Origin: JAVKDP01 sp040222185
GTDB taxonomy: Bacteria; Bacteroidota; Rhodothermia; Balneolales; Balneolaceae
DNA length: 52,252 nt
Direction: 5' to 3'
NCBI GenBank assembly: GCA_040222185.1
Contig: JAVKDP010000038.1
Coordinates: forward strand, 1-52,252
The notes under the pieces are model-generated. The model was not told where the DNA came from, searched no databases, and was given only the letters and a program-made list of their open reading frames with translations. This document shows positions 10,001 through 16,477 of this stretch, piece by piece. A program made the translations under genes and the position numbers. Each line of letters begins with the position of its first letter. Position 1 is the stretch's first letter.

Positions 10001-10077
10001 GAATCTTGTGCGTAAAGATTAATTGTGAATAACGTCAGAATTATTATCGGAAGCGCAGAAAATACCCTTGAACACAT
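7018..10077 (-). CDS. Secreted protein with four LamG-like domains and a T9SS type A sorting domain
   Basis: 1019-residue extracellular protein. Signal peptide at residues 1-23 (cut after LYAQ). Four concanavalin-A/LamG-like units follow at about 30-237, 242-462, 468-690 and 697-917, each opening with DTL[IV]A[YH]YxF and closing with IDDI[KR]IYNY or similar plus a short GWP linker. The C-terminal 935-1019 is a type IX secretion sorting domain with FPNPFNPSTTIKFDLPES, FDITGRLV and a final SIKKFTLIK. LamG domains usually bind glycans or proteins; no catalytic domain is present, so an adhesin or surface-binding role is inferred. Units 2 and 3 share long stretches, and units 1 and 2 share almost identical DNA near 9235 and 9875. 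Confidence 0.88.
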   Translation of the reverse strand: MCSRVFSALPIIILTLFTINLYAQDSTSVDTLVAYYSFNGNASDSSGFGNDGEVFGASLTEDRFGNPNSAYFFDGDNDYINTNTSFDFPERSVSIWVKPHVVIDSVFNHQIVLNQDSDLLENGAFGISMINGIFRFKEGNTEEPWEQEIEEDNWYHLIMVRRDTSVYGYINGELIGIGLADDNSSMSNPNETLLIGTSRLFDRNFDGLIDDIRIYNYAISDSLILDLYKERGWPIPEVTIPDTLIAYYPFDESAADSSGFENDGQVFGASLTEDRFGNPNSAYSFDGINDFIEIPDDSTFTSPTKTVEFWFNKTNSFIYESIGFAEGLIWKSFDTDANRDFSFQIRNKLPPFDIYNAVSNGSEASVYTEVSNFIESATWYHVVGVIDTSSNSLYINGQHIVTEEHDGEVINHGAPISIGRSSSSSLSNRYFRGKIDDIKIYNYALNESAILDSYSSGGWPISEEVVPDTLVAHYPFNGDASDSSGFGNDGQVFGPLLAEDRFGNLNSAYAFDGLNDYIEISDDLVFTSITKTIEFWFNKTNDPTKTTGDGLIWKSFGTSAIRDYSFMLTREEGSFGFYNAVSNGSDASVYTWMDSPIYADRWYHIVGIVDTSSNSLYVNGEHIVTVEHDGEVINHGAPITIGKASVNSLSTRFFKGSIDDIKIYNYVLSDSAIIASFTKGDWPLPPPPVDSTGTVADTLIAYYPFDGNAIDSSGFNNNGIVFGSELTEDRFDRMNSAYYFDGSDYIDFGSSDTIEFAREDFSISVWVKPTSSGKSQYQILRKGSDFVTDGEARWSLALDELGKIRMIFEDADQGDSTLVLYGENSFLDDKWHHIGVVFDRDSTLRVYVDNQVEISSEKIVGYSGYVTNQEDFSMYAGRGNSGASQFSFVGAMDDIRIYSYALEDSAIRHLYSEGEWPIDSTGTFDEGNIYIPEEYLLYQNFPNPFNPSTTIKFDLPESGNVTLKVFDITGRLVANLVDETKTAGRYQVNFNASNLASGIYLYELRTNKYSSIKKFTLIK

Positions 10078-10168
10078 ATATTCCTGAATGATTGAATAGA
10101 ATTATAGACTTTTAAACTCTACAAAAAATAAGCAATTAAACCTGATTAACAAGGCTGAATTGCTACTA

Positions 10169-11284
10169 CTAAATCAGAGGCAAGCTACCTTCGAACAAAT
10201 TCTCAAAAGCAGTTTCGTTTTCTACATCCGACTCAATAAGTAGGCTAATCACATCCCCCATTTTAGAGCAAGAAATAAAACTGTGATCATTTAAATCTGG
10301 AGTCACTAAGCCTTTTTCTGTTACCTTTTTTACTGTGTTTCTAACCTTATTGGCTTCATCAAACATCCCAAAACTGTCCAGCATTAATGCAGCAGAAAGA
10401 ATAGTTGCTACAGGGTTTGCAATATCTTTCCCCGCTGCCTGAGGATAACTTCCATGAATTGGTTCAAATAGAGAAGTTTGCTCACCTACCGATGCAGAAG
10501 GTAATAATCCTATTGATCCCGTTATTACACTGGTCTCATCTGAGATTATATCACCAAACATATTTTCGGTAAGAATCACATCAAATTGATTCGGACGTTG
10601 AATAACCTGCATCGCTGCATTATCTACAAACAGGTACTCTACTTCAATTTCAGGATAATGTAAGGCCATCTTTTGTACCGTTTCCCTCCATAACCGGGAA
10701 GTCTCCAGTACATTTGCTTTATCGACCAAGGTGAGTTTTTTCCGACGACGGCCTGCTGCTTCAAATGCCATCTTTGCAATTCGCTCAATTTCATGGGTAC
10801 TGTAATCGCAGTGGTCAAAAGCCGACTTCCCATCTTTGCTTCGACCTTTGTTTCCAAAATAAATTCCACCAGTAAGTTCTCGGTAAACTACTCAGTCTGT
10901 ACCAGTAATACGCTCCTCTTTTAATGGAGAACGCTCAATAAGAAAATCATAGAGTTCAACCGGACGAATATTGGCATACAGACCTAATTCTTTTCTGATT
11001 CGTAACAGGCCTTGCTCAGGTCTTACCTTTGCTTTTGGGTCATTGTCATATTTAGGATCACCAATTGCACCAAAAAGTACCGCATCAGCTAACCGGCAGG
11101 CTTCTACTGTTTCTTCAGGAAGGGGATCTCCGGTTTCATCAATTGCTGCCGCTCCAACAAGAGCAAAATCATAAAGAAATGTATGGTTGTACCTGTGTGC
11201 AACTGCATTTAATACTTTAATTGCTTGTTTAATAACTTCTGGTCCAATGCCATCTCCCGCCAGTACTGCTATGCGTTTTTCCAT
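10169..11284 (-). pseudogene. leuB: 3-isopropylmalate dehydrogenase interrupted by one in-frame TGA
   Basis: Oxidative decarboxylation of 3-isopropylmalate, third step of leucine synthesis. The two halves, 10892-11284 and the frame running through 10169-10891, are in the same frame and separated by a single TGA (minus strand, 10892-10894) at codon 131. Reading across it gives RITGTD, stop, then VVYRELTGGIYFG, which is the normal LeuB sequence around the conserved RELTGGIYFG. All other landmarks are intact: GDGIGPEV at 10-17, DKANVL, NMFGDIISDE, GSIGLLPSAS and EPIHGSYPQAAGKDIANP. Total 371 codons is full length. It lies 7 bases after leuD in the leu operon. Options are a true nonsense mutation, a base-calling error, or read-through; no frameshift is needed. 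Confidence 0.9.
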
Positions 11285-11291
11285 ATTAAAC

Positions 11292-11885
11292 CTAAAATTC
11301 CACGTGTTTTTTTTCGAAAGCCAATATTTGTTCCTTTTTGCTGATTAGAAAATCGATATCATCATACCCATTAAGCAAGCATGTTTTTTTATAGGGATTT
11401 ATATCAAACTCTTCTGATAAACCGGTACCGTTTATCGAGATTTTCTGCTCTTCCAGATCAATAACCACTTCTATTTGAGGATTAGCCCCCACCTGATCGA
11501 AAATTTCTTTCAGAAATTCAGCACTTACCTGAACCGGAAGTAAACCGTTATTGAGCGCGTTACCTTTAAATATATCAGCAAAATAACTAGATACAATTGC
11601 CCGGAATCCATAATCATACAGTGCCCATGCAGCATGTTCACGACTAGATCCGCAGCCAAAATTTTCACCTGCTACAAGAACAGTTCCAGAATAAGTAGTG
11701 TCATTTAATGGGAAACCTTCTTTTGGATTTCCTTCCTGATCATAGCGCCAGTCTCTGAAAAGATTATCTCCAAAACCCTCTCGGGAGGTTGCTTTAAGAA
11801 AACGCGCGGGAATAATCTGATCTGTATCTACATCTTGTACCGTAAGCGGGACTACTGCTGTACTTAATTTTTTAAACTTCTCCAT
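11292..11885 (-). CDS. leuD: 3-isopropylmalate dehydratase small subunit
   Basis: Swivel-domain subunit that works with LeuC to isomerise 2-isopropylmalate to 3-isopropylmalate. 197 residues, the usual length. Typical motifs: VQDVDTDQIIPARFLK near the N-terminus, GENFGCGSSREHAAWAL (substrate loop) and FKGNALNNGLLPV. Its ATG overlaps the leuC stop in the arrangement TGATG, which suggests translational coupling so that the two subunits are made in equal amounts. Followed 7 bases later by leuB. Confidence 0.96.
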   Translation of the reverse strand: MEKFKKLSTAVVPLTVQDVDTDQIIPARFLKATSREGFGDNLFRDWRYDQEGNPKEGFPLNDTTYSGTVLVAGENFGCGSSREHAAWALYDYGFRAIVSSYFADIFKGNALNNGLLPVQVSAEFLKEIFDQVGANPQIEVVIDLEEQKISINGTGLSEEFDINPYKKTCLLNGYDDIDFLISKKEQILAFEKKHVEF

Positions 11886-13294
11886 CAGGCCGGTACTCCT
11901 TCACCGATATATTCACGTACATCTACAATTTTCCCTTCTACTGCAATAACTGCTGCTGTTAGAGGACTAACTAACATAGTTCTTGCTCCAGGTCCTTGCC
12001 GGCCTTCGAAATTTCTATTTGAGGTTGAAACACAATATTCACCTTTTGGAATCTTATCTTCATTCATCCCTAAACAGGCCGAACAACCTGGCTCTCTTAG
12101 CTCAAATCCTGCTTCGGCTAGAATGTCATGCAAACCTTCTGCCCTGGCCTGTGCTTCAACCTGTTTGGATCCGGGTACAATCATAGCCTGAACATTGGGA
12201 GCTTTGGTTTTGCCTTTTACATAATCCGCGACGATTCTTAAATCTTCGATCCTGCTGTTAGTACAGCTCCCAATAAAAACATGATTCACAGGTTTTCCAA
12301 GTAACTTTGAGCCTTCTTCCAATCCCATATAGTCCAATGACTTTTGAAGTGCATCAGGGTGTGCTACTTCTGTTTTTGATGGAATATGTTGGGTTATTCC
12401 AATTCCCATTCCAGGATTGGTACCATAGGTTATCATAGGCTCAATATCCTCAGCCCGATAGCTAAATTCAGCATCAAAGCTGGCATCTTCATCAGAAAAA
12501 AGGGTGTTCCAGTATGCTACCGCATTATCAAATTCAGAACCTTTTGGAGCAAACTCTCTTCCTTTCACATATTCAAAGGTAGTTTCGTCAGGAGCAATCA
12601 TTCCTCCCCTAGCACCCATTTCTATGCTCATATTGCAAATAGTCATTCTGGCTTCCATCGAAAGAGATCGAATGGCTGAACCTGCATATTCTACAAAGTA
12701 TCCTGTTCCACCAGCAGTACCCAGCTTTGAAATTATGTACAGAATAATGTCTTTGGAGAAAACACCTGCTCCTAGTTCTCCATCAATTGTGATTCGCATA
12801 GTCTTAGGTCGTTGTACCAGAAGACATTGAGTAGCCATTACTTGCTCTACTTGTGAGGTCCCAATCCCAAAAGCAATTGTACCGAAGGCACCATGAGTAG
12901 AAGTGTGACTATCACCACATACAATGGTCATTCCAGGCTTCGTAATTCCTAACTCAGGCCCGATAACATGTACGATACCCTGGTATTTATGCCCCAGGCC
13001 ATACAAATCAATTCCGAACTCTTCACAGTTTTTGGTAAGAGTATCGACCTGAAATTTTGACAAAACATCTCTGATTGGAAGATGCTGGTCTTTAGTTGGT
13101 ACATTGTGATCGGCTGTTGCTATAATTCGCTCTTTTCTAAAAAGACCAATTCCTCTGTTCCGGATACCATCAAAAGCCTGAGGGCTTGTTACTTCATGTA
13201 TCAAGTGCCGGTCTATAAAAAGAATTTCCTGCTCGCCTTCAACGGTATCGACAACATGACGATCCCAAACTTTTTCGAATAGTGTTTTGCCCAT
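11885..13294 (-). CDS. leuC: 3-isopropylmalate dehydratase large subunit
   Basis: Aconitase-family [4Fe-4S] subunit, 469 residues. The cluster-binding cysteines are visible as GSCTNSR (Cys344) and CSACLGMN (Cys404 and Cys407). Further signatures are VCGDSHTSTHGAFG and GCSACLGMNEDKIPKGEYCVSTSNRNFEGRQG. The N-terminal WDRHVV and FIDRHLIHEVTSPQAF are standard. It lies 8 bases after leuA and overlaps leuD. Nothing in the sequence suggests loss of function. Confidence 0.97.
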   Translation of the reverse strand: MGKTLFEKVWDRHVVDTVEGEQEILFIDRHLIHEVTSPQAFDGIRNRGIGLFRKERIIATADHNVPTKDQHLPIRDVLSKFQVDTLTKNCEEFGIDLYGLGHKYQGIVHVIGPELGITKPGMTIVCGDSHTSTHGAFGTIAFGIGTSQVEQVMATQCLLVQRPKTMRITIDGELGAGVFSKDIILYIISKLGTAGGTGYFVEYAGSAIRSLSMEARMTICNMSIEMGARGGMIAPDETTFEYVKGREFAPKGSEFDNAVAYWNTLFSDEDASFDAEFSYRAEDIEPMITYGTNPGMGIGITQHIPSKTEVAHPDALQKSLDYMGLEEGSKLLGKPVNHVFIGSCTNSRIEDLRIVADYVKGKTKAPNVQAMIVPGSKQVEAQARAEGLHDILAEAGFELREPGCSACLGMNEDKIPKGEYCVSTSNRNFEGRQGPGARTMLVSPLTAAVIAVEGKIVDVREYIGEGVPA

Positions 13295-13302
13295 AAGTAT
13301 GC

Positions 13303-14466
13303 TTAGGCTGTTTTAGCTGAAGTTTTGGAGAAAAGTAAGATTAAATCCTGGTCTTGTACTACTTTTTTCTCATCTGCTACTTTTAGAAAATCCTGATAGA
13401 TGATTTCGATTTCTTCTCTTGATACATCAAAACCAAGCTTTTTGGCTCTGAAGTTTAAAGCAGCACGCCCGCTTCTTGCGGTAAGTACAATTGATGATTC
13501 ATCAACACCCACTTCTAGAGGGTCAATAATCTCATAGGTCTCTCTGTTTTTTATTACTCCATCCTGGTGAATTCCTGATGAATGTGCAAAAGCATTCGCT
13601 CCAACAATAGCCTTATTAGGCTGCACGCTCATTCTCATTTTGGTGGATACCAGTTCGCTCATTGATTTCAAAAGACGGGTGTTAATCCTGGTATCAAATT
13701 CAATTTCCTTATGCTGTCGAAGAATCATTACCGCTTCCTCTAAAGAAGCATTTCCAGCTCGCTCACCAATACCATTAATGGTACATTCGATTTGAGTGGC
13801 TCCATTCATAACTCCGGCAATAGAGTTTGCAGTTGCTAAACCTAAATCATTATGACAATGCGTCGAGATAGTCACATCGTCAATTCCTTTCACATTTTCT
13901 TTAAGGAACTTAATCTTCTCACCATATTGCCATGGTAAACAGTAGCCTGTTGTATCAGGAATATTAACAACAGTAGCTCCTGCAGCTATTACTTCTTCAA
14001 TAACCCTGGCTAAATACTCGTTCTCAGTTCTCCCAGCGTCCTCTGCATAAAACTCTACATCTTCAACAAAACTCTTTGCAAATTTAACAGCCGCCACTCC
14101 ACGTTCAATAACTTTCTCTCGGGTAGATTTTAGCTTATCAAAAATATGGCTATCTGAAGTTCCGATTCCGGTATGGATTCGGGGTAACTTTGCATGCTTC
14201 ACAGCATCTGCTGCTACCTGGATATCTTTTTCTACTGCTCTGGAGAGTGCACAAACGGTAGATTCTGTAATGATACTTGCTATCTTTTGTACCGAATCAA
14301 AATCACCGGGGCTTGAAATCGGAAACCCGACTTCCATTACATCAACACCCAGGCTTTCCAATGCTCTTGCTACCTCAATCTTTTCCTGGGTATTTAACTG
14401 GCATCCTGGTACTTGCTCACCATCTCGTAGGGTGGTGTCAAAAATCTGAATTCGCTTGTTTGGCAT
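13303..14466 (-). CDS. leuA: 2-isopropylmalate synthase, short form without C-terminal regulatory domain
   Basis: Condenses 2-oxoisovalerate with acetyl-CoA, the first committed step of leucine synthesis. The catalytic TIM barrel is complete: FDTTLRDGEQVPG (metal-binding Asp) at about residues 9-21, STHCHNDLGLATANS (metal His), CTINGIGERAGNASLEE and the AHSSGIHQDGV subdomain motif. The protein stops at 387 residues, soon after the second subdomain, whereas many LeuA proteins run to 500 or more with a leucine-binding LeuA dimer domain. A short form is common in Bacteroidota. Homocitrate or citramalate synthase is less likely because leuC, leuD and leuB follow directly. Confidence 0.92.
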   Translation of the reverse strand: MPNKRIQIFDTTLRDGEQVPGCQLNTQEKIEVARALESLGVDVMEVGFPISSPGDFDSVQKIASIITESTVCALSRAVEKDIQVAADAVKHAKLPRIHTGIGTSDSHIFDKLKSTREKVIERGVAAVKFAKSFVEDVEFYAEDAGRTENEYLARVIEEVIAAGATVVNIPDTTGYCLPWQYGEKIKFLKENVKGIDDVTISTHCHNDLGLATANSIAGVMNGATQIECTINGIGERAGNASLEEAVMILRQHKEIEFDTRINTRLLKSMSELVSTKMRMSVQPNKAIVGANAFAHSSGIHQDGVIKNRETYEIIDPLEVGVDESSIVLTARSGRAALNFRAKKLGFDVSREEIEIIYQDFLKVADEKKVVQDQDLILLFSKTSAKTA

Positions 14467-14531
14467 TGTTGTAATGATTTCTAACTTTCAACTGTGTATT
14501 ACTAAACTGGTCAGAATTGAGTAATCGTAGC

Positions 14532-14539
14532 CAAAAGTA
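14532..14539 (-). promoter_or_regulatory. Candidate -7 box of the leuACDB operon
   Basis: The minus strand reads TACTTTTG here, matching the Bacteroidota -7 consensus TAnnTTTG exactly. It would place the transcript start about 60 bases before leuA. A well-spaced TTG (-33 element) is not clear, so this is a tentative call. No leader peptide, T-box or terminator hairpin was seen between it and leuA. Confidence 0.35.
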
Positions 14540-14673
14540 TGTGGTGCACAAGAACTTAGAAAACCCAATTCATTCTATATTACAACACCCAACCCATTGA
14601 AGCTCTAAATATTACCTATTTATAGCATTATTTATCAATAACTTAGACTTTATATAGTTTTTCCTTTTTTACA

Positions 14674-16218
14674 ATGGCCAACCAACCGAACGATCATCTC
14701 TATCAACTCATAAAATCTCTTTCAAAAGCCGAAAAGAGAAGTTTTAAGATTTATGGCATGAGGAATAGCTCGGATGATGCCAAATTTATTCAGCTTTTTG
14801 ATGCTATCGATAAAGCCAAGGAATACGATGAAGAAGTTATACGAAAGAAGATAAGTGACCTCAAAAAAGCGCAGTTATCAAACCTGAAGGCACACCTTTA
14901 CAAACAAATCCTGACCAGCTTAAGGCTGAACTATGTAAACCATAACATCGACATTCAGCTTAGAGAACAAATTGATTACGCACGTATTCTTTACGACAAA
15001 GGGTTATATATCCAAAGTTTGCGCATTCTTGAAAAAGCGAAAAACTTATCTTATCAAAACCACAGGATTACACTAACTTCAGAAATCCTTGGCTTCGAAA
15101 AACTTATTGAATCACAATATATTACCCGAAGCTTACGGAACCGGGCCGATCAGCTTATTGAAGAAACAGAACAAACCGTAAAATCTGTTGAGGCTTATCA
15201 TGCTCTCTCGAACCTCTCCCTCCGGTTATATGGAATTTATATCAAAGCCGGGCATGTACGATCTGAAAGGGATTATGATATCACAGAACGCTTCTTCGAA
15301 AACGCCTTAAAACAGATAGACCTAACTAATCTTGGCTTCTTTGAAAAGCATTATCTCAATGTGTCTTATGCCTGGTATAGTTTGATTATGCAGGATTTCT
15401 TACTGCAATACCGCTATGCTCAAAAATGGGTAGATCATTTTCGTAAAAACCCGGATATGCTTGCATTGGAACCTATCTGGTATCTGAAAGGGGTGCATGT
15501 TCTGTTAGAGGCTTTATTTATCCTGGGCCATTATGAAAAACATCAGGAAGAAGTAAGCAAGCTTGAGGAGTTTCTTAAGAGTCCTCCTACCAGAACGAGT
15601 GAGAACTTCGAGACTTTAGGCTTTCAATACTACTACACTTCAAAAATTAACGCCCACTTTTTGGCAGGTACATTTACTGAGGGGATAAAACTGATCCCTT
15701 CATTAAATGATGAAATAGAAAAGTATGCTCATCAAATTGATCCGCATCGTATCCTGGTTTTTTATTATAAGATTGCCTGCCTTTATTTTGGAGCAGGTGA
15801 AATTGAAAAAACCATACTTTACCTGAATAGAATCATCAATTACCCTGATCCTCGATTACGTGAAGACATCCACTGTTTTGCCAGGATTCTAAGCTTAATT
15901 GCACATTTTGAACTCGGTAATGAAACCCTTCTTGAGTACCAGGCACGATCTACTTATCGCTTTATTAGTAAGATGAACGATCTGAATTTGGTGCAGGAAG
16001 AGATCCTCAAGTTTTTGAGGAATCTAAGCTCCCCTGGTAACCAGGATTTAAAGAAAGGCTTCAGCTCTTTAAGACAAAAGCTTCTGGAAATCCAAAAAAT
16101 GCCTTATCAAAAAAGACCATTTTTATATTTGGACATCATATCGTGGTTAGAAGCTAAAATTGATGATAAACCAGTCCAGGATGTCATCAGAAGCAAATTT
16201 AAGCCGCGAAACAGTTAA
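14674..16218 (+). CDS. Conserved helical-repeat protein of unknown function
   Basis: 514-residue, almost entirely alpha-helical cytoplasmic protein with no signal peptide or membrane segment. The opening NDHLYQLIKSLSKAEKRSFKIY is a pattern I associate with a Bacteroidota/Balneolota family of hypothetical proteins. Helix pairs such as YDKGLYIQSLRILEKAKNLSY, FIKAGHVRSERDY and YFGAGEIEKTILYLNRIINYPD resemble TPR/SEL-type repeats and suggest a protein-binding scaffold. No catalytic motif is visible. It sits between the divergent leu operon and the ilv operon, and shares the leuA upstream region, but nothing ties its function to amino acid synthesis. Confidence 0.7.
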   Translation: MANQPNDHLYQLIKSLSKAEKRSFKIYGMRNSSDDAKFIQLFDAIDKAKEYDEEVIRKKISDLKKAQLSNLKAHLYKQILTSLRLNYVNHNIDIQLREQIDYARILYDKGLYIQSLRILEKAKNLSYQNHRITLTSEILGFEKLIESQYITRSLRNRADQLIEETEQTVKSVEAYHALSNLSLRLYGIYIKAGHVRSERDYDITERFFENALKQIDLTNLGFFEKHYLNVSYAWYSLIMQDFLLQYRYAQKWVDHFRKNPDMLALEPIWYLKGVHVLLEALFILGHYEKHQEEVSKLEEFLKSPPTRTSENFETLGFQYYYTSKINAHFLAGTFTEGIKLIPSLNDEIEKYAHQIDPHRILVFYYKIACLYFGAGEIEKTILYLNRIINYPDPRLREDIHCFARILSLIAHFELGNETLLEYQARSTYRFISKMNDLNLVQEEILKFLRNLSSPGNQDLKKGFSSLRQKLLEIQKMPYQKRPFLYLDIISWLEAKIDDKPVQDVIRSKFKPRNS

Positions 16219-16269
16219 CGGTGTTGCGTTGGCGGTTCCATTTATTCAAATTAATATATCACCCTGATA

Positions 16270-16300
16270 TTGTATTTAAGCTGTGATAACTCGTTCTTTG
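16270..16300 (+). promoter_or_regulatory. Candidate promoter of the ilv leader and operon
   Basis: TTG at 16270-16272 and GTTCTTTG at 16293-16300 are 20 bases apart, matching the spacing of the Bacteroidota TTG / TAnnTTTG promoter, with the TA of the -7 box replaced by GT. Transcription from here would begin close to 16306, leaving about 15 bases before the leader ATG at 16321. Confidence 0.42.
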
Positions 16301-16320
16301 CAACAGTTAAATTTTACAAC

Positions 16321-16398
16321 ATGCTATCAACTATTATTTCTTTGGTCATTATTCGAGTCATTGGTATTCAATACCGATCAGGGAAAGATATATTGTGA
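16321..16398 (+). CDS. ilv operon leader peptide (attenuation sensor)
   Basis: A 25-codon ORF beginning MLSTIISLVIIRVIGI and ending in a TGA. Twelve of 25 residues are branched-chain: seven Ile (codons 5, 6, 10, 11, 14, 16, 24), two Val (9, 13) and three Leu (2, 8, 25). It lies just upstream of a strong intrinsic terminator and of ilvD, exactly where a leader peptide sensing Ile/Val/Leu-tRNA charging is expected. The ORF's 3' half contains the antiterminator strand, so ribosome position would decide which hairpin forms. The role is inferred from design; the composition and layout are seen directly. Confidence 0.8.
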   Translation: MLSTIISLVIIRVIGIQYRSGKDIL

Positions 16399-16435
16399 TA
16401 GTCACGAACTTACTTCACTAAAGCCTTCCCTGATC
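16376..16435 (+). promoter_or_regulatory. Antiterminator pairing of the ilv attenuator
   Basis: GATCAGGGAA at 16376-16385 is the exact complement of TTCCCTGATC at 16426-16435, a 10-base perfect pairing. The second strand covers the 5' arm and loop of the terminator at 16420-16452, so the two structures exclude each other. A smaller hairpin around 16360-16378 (ATTGGTA / TACCGAT, one G-U pair) overlaps the first strand and could act as a pause or competing stem. A ribosome stalled at Ile codons 10-16 would leave 16376-16385 free; one at the stop codon would cover it. Confidence 0.75.
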
Positions 16436-16452
16436 AGGAAGGCTTTTTTTTT
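16420..16452 (+). terminator. Intrinsic terminator of the ilv attenuator
   Basis: Ten-base-pair stem AAAGCCTTCC (16420-16429) with GGAAGGCTTT (16437-16446), a 7-base loop, and nine T residues at 16444-16452. It lies 25 bases before the ilvD start, not after a gene, so it should regulate the operon and not end an upstream transcript; the 514-residue gene ended 200 bases earlier. Confidence 0.88.
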
Positions 16453-16477
16453 GAATTATAATTTCTGAAAAATTTCA

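Noticed and set aside
7018..10077. Repeats in the LamG gene as a CRISPR or tandem repeat array
   Set aside because: The repeats follow protein domains of about 220 residues, are diverged, and lie inside one open frame.
10892..10894. TGA in leuB as selenocysteine
   Set aside because: The residue is next to a conserved block that has no catalytic Cys in LeuB, and no SECIS-like hairpin was seen right after it.
10169..11284. Frameshift explanation for the split leuB
   Set aside because: The two halves are in the same frame (120 bases between 10771 and 10891, a multiple of three); only one TGA separates them. The 76-residue ORF at 10639-10869 on the same strand is a shadow in another frame.
16283..16468. 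61-residue ORF over the ilv leader region
   Set aside because: It runs through the terminator hairpin and its T tract and has no family features; the Ile-rich 25-codon ORF in another frame explains the region better.
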